Shown piece after piece: positions 1 to 5,106 of a stretch of DNA of 5,627 nt. The position numbers and the translations under genes are program-made. Numbering within the stretch: the first letter of the stretch is position 1; each line of letters begins with the position of its first letter. The DNA lies in NCBI GenBank assembly GCA_028708005.1, contig JAQVZV010000052.1:1-5627 (forward strand). The letters run 5' to 3'. The notes beneath the pieces are model-generated. The model had not been told where the DNA came from, made no database searches, and worked only from the letters and a program-made list of their open reading frames with translations. Source of the DNA: Bacilli bacterium. GTDB taxonomy: Bacteria; Bacillota_I; Bacilli_A; RF39; UBA660.

Positions 1-562
1 ATGGCGATGGATGAGATGATTCTAATACGAGATGTTGGGGGTTGGTAATTAGTTCTCTTTTGGCTTTAGCATTATTTCCCCATAAGATAAAAACTAGAGG
101 CGTTTCTTTTTCGTTTAATTTTCTTATAATAGCATCAGTAAATAATTCCCATCCTTTACCCTTATGTGAATTGGGTTTATCTTTTTCTACTGTTAAAACG
201 GTGTTTAATAACAAAATACCTTGACTAGCCCAATCATCCAACGTCCCTTTTGATCTTTCAATTTTCAAATCATTATTTAATTCTTTAAATATATTAATAA
301 GTGAGGGTGGCAATTTTACGCCTTCTCTTACCGAAAAAGCTAAGCCGTGAGCTTCGCCCTCTCCATGATAAGGATCTTGCCCTAATATAACTACTTTTGT
401 GTAGTCATAAGGCGATAATTTAAGAGCATTGAACATATCAGATGATTCTGGATAGATAGTTTTATTCTTATATTCTTCTCTAATAAAATTCACTAATTTT
501 ATAAAATATTCCTTGCTATATTCACTATTTAATATCTTGTCCCAGCAAGTATCTACAACCAT
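1..562 (-). CDS. ung: Uracil-DNA glycosylase (family 1), C-terminus cut by the window edge
   Basis: Removes uracil from DNA by cleaving the N-glycosidic bond, the first step of base excision repair; cytosolic. I translated this frame by hand because it runs off the window. It starts at ATG 562-560 and 187 residues are visible. The family 1 water-activating motif GQDPYHG is at residues 61-67, with Asp63 the expected catalytic base. A uracil-pocket segment LLLNTVLTVE lies at about 117-126, with Asn120 the likely pocket residue. FILWGNNAK follows, and the DNA-binding SHPSP motif with its conserved His is at 183-187, where the window ends. Family members are about 220-230 residues, so some 35-40 residues including the Leu-intercalation loop lie outside. 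The start is supported by AGAGGTGA at 575-568, five nt upstream. The gene begins 37 nt after the ABC permease stop with no terminator between, so cotranscription is possible. Identity is certain; regulation is inferred. Confidence 0.97.
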   Translation of the reverse strand, partial: MVVDTCWDKILNSEYSKEYFIKLVNFIREEYKNKTIYPESSDMFNALKLSPYDYTKVVILGQDPYHGEGEAHGLAFSVREGVKLPPSLINIFKELNNDLKIERSKGTLDDWASQGILLLNTVLTVEKDKPNSHKGKGWELFTDAIIRKLNEKETPLVFILWGNNAKAKRELITNPQHLVLESSHPSP

Positions 563-599
563 TAATATCACCTCTTTAATTATATCACGTATAATTGTT

Positions 600-1397
600 T
601 TATAGATTGAAGTCTTTTCTGTCATAGCGCCTTATTGACACAGTAATTGCTATTATAAGCATTATGAAAAGTATTACCATGTATTTAATTTCCATGTGAC
701 CTCTACTAATAAAATCTCCTTCTAATAAATAGTTAACTGGCGACAGATATATTAAGTTATCCACTTTGTCAGCAATTTTAGAAACAATACCTAAGATAAA
801 TGTCACCATTATAATCCCTCCTGTTATAGTAGATGCGCTTTTAGGTTTCTTAAGCAAAGTAGCTATCGCTATCCCGATAAAAGCAAATGTACTTTGAGTT
901 AACAATAAACCTAGATACATATTTAATAAAGCTAGATAATCAAAGTTTTGATTCCCCAAAAACAACATACATATAGTTGTAACCGTAAATAAAGTAAAAT
1001 TAAACACCAGTAAATACAAAATAACTACAATTATTTTATTCAACAATATATTCAATCTGGAAATGGGTTTAGAATAAAGCAATTGAATAGTTTTATCACT
1101 TTCTTCTTTACTTATTATATTAGCACCCAATATTCCAGCATATATAGTAGATGCCAGCAGTATAAATTGAAATTCATAGAAAAAATAACTTAAAATATTA
1201 TTAAAATTAGTATTTTCCAAATTTAAAGCATTAATCATCTCTTTGGGGAATTGTTCTAGCATCTCGTTCATCATATTCATCTTAGTTACAACAATTGGGT
1301 GTAATGCTAAAATCATAATAATAAGTAAAGATATAATTGATAGCCATATTATAGCCCCTTTTAAATTATCGTTTAAATCTTTTTTAACCAATTTCAT
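600..1397 (-). CDS. ABC-2 type transporter permease
   Basis: Membrane subunit of an ABC exporter and partner of the ATPase encoded immediately upstream; the substrate cannot be read from sequence. It has 265 residues. About six hydrophobic segments fall near 15-35, 76-95, 122-147, 158-181, 191-207 and 238-255. Between the second and third is the cytoplasmic stretch SKEESDKTIQLLYSKPISR (96-114), typical of ABC-2 permeases, where the loop contacts the ATPase. The basic tail RRYDRKDFNL is also usual. Two in-frame starts exist: ATG at 1403, overlapping the ATPase stop as ATGA, and ATG at 1397. I choose 1397 because GGAGG at 1409-1405 sits 7 nt from it but only 1 nt from 1403; the 1403 start would give 267 residues. 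Similar pairs serve in bacitracin/lantibiotic-type efflux or in uncharacterised export; which one applies is unknown. Confidence 0.9.
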   Translation of the reverse strand: MKLVKKDLNDNLKGAIIWLSIISLLIIMILALHPIVVTKMNMMNEMLEQFPKEMINALNLENTNFNNILSYFFYEFQFILLASTIYAGILGANIISKEESDKTIQLLYSKPISRLNILLNKIIVVILYLLVFNFTLFTVTTICMLFLGNQNFDYLALLNMYLGLLLTQSTFAFIGIAIATLLKKPKSASTITGGIIMVTFILGIVSKIADKVDNLIYLSPVNYLLEGDFISRGHMEIKYMVILFIMLIIAITVSIRRYDRKDFNL

Positions 1398-1399
1398 AA

Positions 1400-2287
1400 T
1401 CATTCCTCCATATAAGATGTTATAAATAAATCGTCTAAATCAGGTGTTCTAATAGTTAAATCTTTAATATTGTGTTTCGTTAAATCTTTTAGTAATTGAT
1501 TGATTTTGTTTCTATAAATAAAACTTAAAGTGTTATCTTCAATAGTAACATCTTCTACATCCTTAATTCTCAAAGTCTTTTTAATACTATCAATCTCGTT
1601 AGATGTAATTTTAATAATTCTTGTGTGTCTATTTATTATGTCGTTTATATTACCGCATTTTATTATTTTCCCGCTCTTAATGAAAGCTACTTTGTTGCAA
1701 TGATGCTGAACCTCGGATAAAATGTGCGATGACATAAAGATTGTTGTTCCTTGTTTTCGCACTTCTTCTAATTCTTTGAATAAAACAGCTTGCATTAATG
1801 GATCTAGTCCGCTGCTAGGCTCATCTAATATTAACAGTTTAGGTTTATGAAGTAAACTTTGTACAATAGCGACCTTCTTTTTATTACCCGATGATAATTC
1901 TCCAATCTCTTTTTCTAAAGGAATGTTAAATAACTTTATATATTTATTTAGTAGTTCCTTGTCAATATTGCCGTGAAAAGATTGGGTATAATAAAGTAAA
2001 TCTATTACTTTCATATTATCGTAATAAAACACTTCGCCAGGAACAAATCCAATATGTTTTTTAATCTCGACGCTATCCTTAATATTGTCTAATCCAAATA
2101 CTTTAATATGCCCTTCATCTTGAAATATGAAGTTTAAAACACAATTAATTGTAGTGGATTTCCCCGCTCCATTTGGACCAATAAAGCCAAAGAAATCACC
2201 TTCTTCTACAGTTAAACTTATATTATCAACCGCAAGTGTATTACCATAACTTTTAGATATATTAGTTATTTCTAAAACTTTTTTCAA
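1400..2287 (-). CDS. ABC transporter ATP-binding protein (exporter type, BcrA/CcmA-like)
   Basis: Nucleotide-binding subunit that powers the adjacent ABC-2 permease at the inner face of the membrane. It has 295 residues, normal for this class. Walker A GPNGAGKST is at 37-45, the signature LSSGNKKK at 131-138, Walker B LLILDEP at 151-157, the D-loop SGLDP at 159-163 and the switch histidine in SSHILSEV at 188. At the Q-loop position the sequence reads FVPGEVFYYD (81-90), so Glu85 stands where many ABC proteins have Gln; I recall similar PGE motifs in other drug-export ATPases. Residues from about 215 on form a small C-terminal accessory region ending DLDDLFITSYMEE. The start codon is TTG at 2287, backed by AGAGGTGA at 2299-2292 four nt away; the frame has no ATG upstream before a stop. 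Its last codons contain the ribosome binding site of the permease, so the two are translationally coupled. Confidence 0.96.
   Translation of the reverse strand: MKKVLEITNISKSYGNTLAVDNISLTVEEGDFFGFIGPNGAGKSTTINCVLNFIFQDEGHIKVFGLDNIKDSVEIKKHIGFVPGEVFYYDNMKVIDLLYYTQSFHGNIDKELLNKYIKLFNIPLEKEIGELSSGNKKKVAIVQSLLHKPKLLILDEPSSGLDPLMQAVLFKELEEVRKQGTTIFMSSHILSEVQHHCNKVAFIKSGKIIKCGNINDIINRHTRIIKITSNEIDSIKKTLRIKDVEDVTIEDNTLSFIYRNKINQLLKDLTKHNIKDLTIRTPDLDDLFITSYMEE
1405..1409 (-). promoter_or_regulatory. Ribosome binding site of the permease, inside the ATPase gene
   Basis: The minus strand reads GGAGG here, encoding the last two Glu codons of the ATPase. Its distance decides the permease start: 7 nt to ATG 1397 against 1 nt to ATG 1403. 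The ATPase stop TGA at 1402-1400 lies between the site and the chosen start, an arrangement that favours re-initiation by ribosomes finishing the ATPase. Confidence 0.75.
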
Positions 2288-2314
2288 TTTATCACCTCTA
2301 TATAATAATATGTC

Positions 2315-2332
2315 ATGTTCAATTTACCATGT
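2315..2332. repeat. Imperfect 18-bp dyad, possible operator
   Basis: The minus strand reads CATGGTAAATTGAACATG. It matches its own reverse complement at 14 of 18 positions, with perfect outer CATG arms and an AATT centre. It covers the candidate -10 box of the ABC transporter genes, where a repressor would act. ABC exporters of this type are often controlled by small regulators, but none is encoded in the window. A chance match in AT-rich DNA is quite possible. Confidence 0.3.
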
Positions 2333-2349
2333 TTTTTATAATTTAACAA
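2321..2349 (-). promoter_or_regulatory. Candidate sigma-A promoter for the ABC transporter (and perhaps ung)
   Basis: On the minus strand a -35-like TTGTTA (2349-2344) is followed after 17 nt by TAAATT (2326-2321), which carries an upstream TG (2329-2328) in the extended -10 position. Transcription would start near 2314, giving a leader of about 27 nt before the TTG start at 2287. It lies in the 73-nt gap between the symporter stop and the ATPase start, where I see no terminator, so read-through from the symporter is also possible. The -10 is only 4/6, so this is tentative. Confidence 0.35.
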
Positions 2350-2360
2350 TTACTAAATAA

Positions 2361-3659
2361 TTATTTTTTCTTTCTTACATAACGTTTATGTTCAACAATT
2401 ATGTTTTTCCTTAAACATAAAAGACTGTAAACGTTAATTATTCCTAAGATAACAATTAAGATATCTGCTAGTAACCATATTGTTGTTGGGGAAGATATAC
2501 CCCCTATTAATAGAAGACATATAACAATGACTTTAAATATAGTTAATCCCTTGTTAGACAATTTATTATATAAAAATTTTAAATTCGCTTCACCATAATA
2601 ATAACCTGTTATGATAGTTGAAAAGGCAAATAATAAGATGGATATAATTACTACATAATTACCAATATGTCCAAGGTGGTATACAAAAGCTGTTTGGGTT
2701 ATTTCAATACCATTTATATTGTGTCTTACTACCTCTTTATAATCTGATAACAATATGATAAATGCAGTTAAACTACATAATATAAGGGTATCTATGTATA
2801 CGCCAAACATTTGAATAAAACCTTGCTTAGATGGACTATCAGTATTTGCTGTTGAGGAGGCTATCGCGCCAGTACCGATCCCAGCTTCGTTTGAAAAAAT
2901 ACCTCTTTGAAAACCAATTATAATAGGTAATATTAAGCCTATTGATGCTGATGTGGGATTAAAGGCTTGGGTAATTATTGACAATAAAACCTGAGGCATT
3001 TTGTTGAGGTTCAACACAACAATGCACATACATATTAAAATATAACCAAGTGTCATAAATGGAACTAGTTTAGACGAAAAGTTTGCTATACTTCTTAATC
3101 CCTTAAATATAATAATAAATGAAAAAGTAGCTATAATTAATGAAATAATAATAGGGTTACACTTGCATACTTCGGTTATAGAATTAACAATAGTATTTGA
3201 TTGAACAGTTAAAAAACCTACAATATAAGTAAATATAATGACAGTCGCATATATTTTTGCTAACAGCTTGTTATTCATACCTTGATTAATATAGTATGAG
3301 GGGCCTCCTACATAAATGTCTTTATCTTTTTGACGATACATAACGCCTAGCATTGATTCACAAAAGGCATTAACGGAGCATAAGATAGTACTTATCCATA
3401 TCCAAAAAACAACACCAACCCCTCCATAATAAATAGCTAAAGCAATTCCTGCTAAGTTACCAACACCAATACGAGCACCTAATGTCATCATTAAAGACTG
3501 AAAGGGGGAAAGACCTACTTCTTTTTTATTATAACTAAAACTCTTAACCATATCTTTTAATCTAAATTGTACGAATCTTAGTTTGAAGGTAAAATAAAGA
3601 CCACTGATAACAAATAATACGGTCGCTATTGCCCATATAAAACGGTTAAAATAAAGCAC
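2361..3659 (-). CDS. Alanine/glycine:cation symporter, AGCS family
   Basis: Sodium- or proton-coupled uptake of small neutral amino acids (alanine, glycine) across the cytoplasmic membrane. It has 432 residues, slightly below the usual 440-480, and is hydrophobic throughout with about ten or eleven membrane segments. The N-terminal family signature runs from about 61 to 88: GARIGVGNLAGIALAIYYGG followed by VGVVFWIW. The second signature, FSNEAGIGTGAIASS at 255-269, continues to SPSKQG, where relatives often have a His or Glu before the Pro; the FxNEAG core is intact. The N-terminus (FTFKLRFVQFRLKDM) matches the family pattern GxxLTxxxxFxQFR, which supports the annotated beginning. The start is GTG at 3659, preceded five nt upstream by a G-rich site (GAGGGGGGTG, 3674-3665). 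The gene follows the terminator of the upstream pair, so it needs its own promoter. Which amino acid it prefers cannot be told. The family is also called AlsT/DagA/AgcS. Confidence 0.95.
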   Translation of the reverse strand: MLYFNRFIWAIATVLFVISGLYFTFKLRFVQFRLKDMVKSFSYNKKEVGLSPFQSLMMTLGARIGVGNLAGIALAIYYGGVGVVFWIWISTILCSVNAFCESMLGVMYRQKDKDIYVGGPSYYINQGMNNKLLAKIYATVIIFTYIVGFLTVQSNTIVNSITEVCKCNPIIISLIIATFSFIIIFKGLRSIANFSSKLVPFMTLGYILICMCIVVLNLNKMPQVLLSIITQAFNPTSASIGLILPIIIGFQRGIFSNEAGIGTGAIASSTANTDSPSKQGFIQMFGVYIDTLILCSLTAFIILLSDYKEVVRHNINGIEITQTAFVYHLGHIGNYVVIISILLFAFSTIITGYYYGEANLKFLYNKLSNKGLTIFKVIVICLLLIGGISSPTTIWLLADILIVILGIINVYSLLCLRKNIIVEHKRYVRKKK

Positions 3660-3664
3660 ATATC

Positions 3665-3674
3665 CACCCCCCTC
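3665..3674 (-). promoter_or_regulatory. G-rich ribosome binding site of the symporter
   Basis: GAGGGGGGTG on the minus strand ends 5 nt before GTG 3659. An out-of-frame ATG at 3661-3659 shares its last G with the first base of this GTG and would encode only 11 codons before TAG. Spacing favours GTG (5 nt against 3 nt), as does the family-like N-terminus in that frame. Confidence 0.6.
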
Positions 3675-3686
3675 GTAAATTATATG

Positions 3687-3692
3687 ATTATA
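3687..3692 (-). promoter_or_regulatory. Candidate -10 box for the symporter gene
   Basis: A perfect TATAAT lies here on the minus strand, just past the upstream terminator. Initiation near 3680 would give a leader of about 21 nt to GTG 3659. A second TATAAT at 3684-3679 would start inside the ribosome binding site and is less likely. No respectable -35 is found at 16-18 nt from either box, so support is weak. Confidence 0.28.
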
Positions 3693-3697
3693 TAAAC

Positions 3698-3719
3698 AAA
3701 AAAGACGACTAACGTCGTC
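3698..3719 (-). terminator. Rho-independent terminator of the two-gene unit
   Basis: On the minus strand, GACGAC (3719-3714), loop GTTA (3713-3710), GTCGTC (3709-3704) and then six T (3703-3698), continuing GTTT. The six-pair stem is perfect, and weak G-U/A-U pairs could extend it into the T run. The 5' arm is coding sequence: it contains the last codons (Arg-Arg) of the 178-residue gene. The TAG stop (3711-3709) spans the loop and the first base of the 3' arm. It closes the unit that begins at the promoter near 5081. Confidence 0.8.
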
Positions 3720-4245
3720 CTCCTTTTTGTTTAGTATATTCTTTAGCTAAATCTTCTAAAAACTGTCTCAATTCTGATGAACATTTTATATAACTACCAT
3801 TAATATATTTGGCAACAAGTTTCATCATTGTTGTTTGTGCTAATCCTTGTTCGCCGCCTTGGTCGGTTCTTCCTTGTTCTCCTGCAGGCATGATGTAAGG
3901 ACCAGCGATTGGCTCACATAGATAATCAGTATCAACTTCTTCGCCTTTAATCATTATTTTTCCAATAGTGTCCCTTGCATCAATTCCGGGATAATACGTA
4001 ACCCTACCAACGTAGCCTGTGATAAATGCTTGCATTTCAATACTAACATCTTGCATATGTACGGCGCCTATTCCGTCCTTGCCGGTATCAAGCGGTTCTT
4101 TTTCGATAATACCATATATACTAGTTGCTACAAATTCTTTACCAGCAGCACCAGCCTTTTCTAGATTCTTGCTTTCAGCAGCCACTTTCCAATCATTAAT
4201 TACTTTTAAATATATATCTAAATAAGCACTATTTTTTAATAGCAA
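3709..4245 (-). CDS. Uncharacterised 178-residue soluble protein, second gene of the pair
   Basis: I do not recognise this protein. It has no signal peptide and no membrane segment, so it is probably cytosolic. Residues 1-50 look helical. The middle (about 53-120) is richer in Gly, Ile, Val and Tyr and probably mixed alpha/beta; it includes GYVGRVTYYPGIDARDTIGK (77-96) and EPIAGPYIMPAGEQG (111-125). A Gly/Gln-rich stretch with GEQG repeated at 122-125 and 131-134 follows. The C-terminus (138-178) is helical and basic, ending KQKGGRR. Cys110 and Cys155 are the only cysteines. The start is TTG at 4245, overlapping the upstream gene by 17 nt, with AGGTGA at 4259-4254 eight nt before it; this suggests translational coupling and related function. 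The DNA is clearly richer in G+C than the transporter genes (31 of 60 bases in 3841-3900). Coding status is well supported by its ribosome binding site, promoter-terminator context and clean frame; function is unknown. Confidence 0.85.
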   Translation of the reverse strand: MLLKNSAYLDIYLKVINDWKVAAESKNLEKAGAAGKEFVATSIYGIIEKEPLDTGKDGIGAVHMQDVSIEMQAFITGYVGRVTYYPGIDARDTIGKIMIKGEEVDTDYLCEPIAGPYIMPAGEQGRTDQGGEQGLAQTTMMKLVAKYINGSYIKCSSELRQFLEDLAKEYTKQKGGRR

Positions 4246-5029
4246 TTATTTCTTCACCTGATTTTTCACGCCAGTTAAATCCTGAATCACTTGATGCCGC
4301 TAATTGAACTTTTATCATTATATCTTCCACATCTTTATTAAAAATTGGTTCTACACCATTCATTAATAAGAAAAAATCGATTTGTTCTGCCAACGTCAAA
4401 TGATGTTTAGTCATATTATCAAAATAGCCGCCAAAATAACCAATCCTTCTTTCAACTTCTTCCTTATCAGTTAAATCGAAGTTTAATTCGCCTAGGGCAT
4501 ATTGTTCTTTTAGTGCAAGTTCCTGTTCATTAGTTAAATAATTAGGCAACTCCATATTTATACCAGGTCTACTTAAAGGTGGCACAGTCGCTTTATTATG
4601 CTTGCTTTTACTATACCAACTGTAACCTCCCGCACCTATTGCTAGTGCTACTAAAAGGGCAATTACTTTGCGCCCCAATTTAAAGTTCCTAACACCCGTT
4701 TCTCTTTCTATTGCTTGTTGCTTTGCTTCTAGTGCATTTTTAATTGCTGCTTGTTCTTCTTGTTTCTGTGTAAAAAGAGCACGCGCTTCATCCTCTAATT
4801 CAGGTTTCTTAAAATCCCATTCAAAAGGAGTTGTTACTATGGTTTGTTGGTTACATACAAAACCCTTTGATATTAAAGCAGATATGCCTTTATCAAAGTC
4901 AGTATTTGTGCCAATTATCATTTCGCTGATGTTATTGGGTTGGATAAACTCAGAATAAAAGATAGCCCTAAATGGCTTTCCACTGGTTTTGGCAACGCCA
5001 ACAACAATACCAACAGGTTTTTTATACAT
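4229..5029 (-). CDS. Uncharacterised 266-residue single-pass membrane protein, first gene of the pair
   Basis: I do not recognise this family. Residues 1-75 look like a small mixed beta/alpha domain (VGIVVGVAKTSGKPFRAIFY at 6-25, TTPFEWDF at 66-73). Residues 76-112 are charged and Ala/Gln/Glu-rich, likely a helix or short coiled coil. One hydrophobic segment (about 122-139) follows the basic residues Arg114, Lys117, Arg120 and Lys121. Residues 145-266 form a hydrophilic, mostly helical domain with SRPGINMELPNYLTNEQ and QIDFFLLMNGVEP. There is no N-terminal signal peptide. The basic N-side flank suggests a cytoplasmic N-domain and an outer C-domain, but basic residues also follow the segment, so topology is uncertain. 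Start ATG 5029 has AAGGTGAG (5042-5035) five nt upstream and a strong promoter about 25 nt before it. It overlaps the next gene by 17 nt. Architecture is visible; any role in secretion, envelope or signalling would be a guess. Confidence 0.88.
   Translation of the reverse strand: MYKKPVGIVVGVAKTSGKPFRAIFYSEFIQPNNISEMIIGTNTDFDKGISALISKGFVCNQQTIVTTPFEWDFKKPELEDEARALFTQKQEEQAAIKNALEAKQQAIERETGVRNFKLGRKVIALLVALAIGAGGYSWYSKSKHNKATVPPLSRPGINMELPNYLTNEQELALKEQYALGELNFDLTDKEEVERRIGYFGGYFDNMTKHHLTLAEQIDFFLLMNGVEPIFNKDVEDIMIKVQLAASSDSGFNWREKSGEEIIAIKK
4254..4259 (-). promoter_or_regulatory. Ribosome binding site of the 178-residue gene, inside the upstream gene
   Basis: AGGTGA on the minus strand lies within codons for Ser-Gly-Glu near the end of the 266-residue gene, eight nt before TTG 4245. 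It is what selects this TTG; no ATG or GTG start near it fits the frame. Confidence 0.6.
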
Positions 5030-5052
5030 AATTTCTCACCTTCTTCAAGCGT

Positions 5053-5081
5053 ATTTTAACACTATGCTACCACATTGTCAA
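5053..5081 (-). promoter_or_regulatory. Strong sigma-A promoter of the two-gene unit
   Basis: On the minus strand, a consensus TTGACA (5081-5076), exactly 17 nt, then TAAAAT (5058-5053, 5/6), preceded by TG in the extended -10 position (5061-5060). Initiation near 5046 gives a leader of about 17 nt, just enough for the AAGGTGAG ribosome binding site before ATG 5029. This is the best promoter in the window and suggests strong, constitutive-looking expression independent of ftsH. Confidence 0.85.
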
Positions 5082-5106
5082 TAATTGTCTTTAAATTATA
5101 ATTATT
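5080..5106. repeat. AT-only inverted repeat between ftsH and the promoter
   Basis: AATAATT (5080-5086) and AATTATT (5100-5106) on the plus strand form perfect 7-bp arms around a 13-nt spacer. One arm overlaps the ftsH stop codon and the other the first bases of the -35 box. On the minus strand no T run follows, so it is not a normal terminator, and pure A/T arms are weak. It could be an operator or chance. Nothing else that could end the ftsH transcript is seen in this gap. Confidence 0.25.

Noticed and set aside
42..224. Forward-strand open frame of 60 codons
   Set aside because: It lies antisense to ung, has no ribosome binding site and no family resemblance.
579..587. Perfect extended -10 (TGATATAAT, minus strand) before ung
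   Set aside because: Transcription would start near 572, inside the ribosome binding site at 575-568, and no -35 is present; probably chance in AT-rich DNA.
1243..1425. Forward-strand open frame of 60 codons
   Set aside because: Antisense shadow of the permease gene, running into the end of the ATPase gene.
3719..3725. AAGGAGG (minus strand), a perfect ribosome binding sequence
   Set aside because: No ATG, GTG or TTG follows within a useful distance; it belongs to the codons before the terminator stem.
4019..4225. Forward-strand open frame of 68 codons
   Set aside because: Antisense to the 178-residue gene, which has its own start signals, overlap and terminator.
4668..4958. Forward-strand open frame of 96 codons
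   Set aside because: Antisense to the 266-residue gene; composition is that of a reverse complement and no ribosome binding site is seen.
3709..5029. Toxin-antitoxin interpretation of the overlapping pair
   Set aside because: Both proteins are larger than usual, one spans the membrane, and no toxin fold or DNA-binding motif is visible.
5080..5106. Terminator for ftsH
   Set aside because: The hairpin arms are only A/T and no T run follows on the minus strand, so it is listed as a repeat only.
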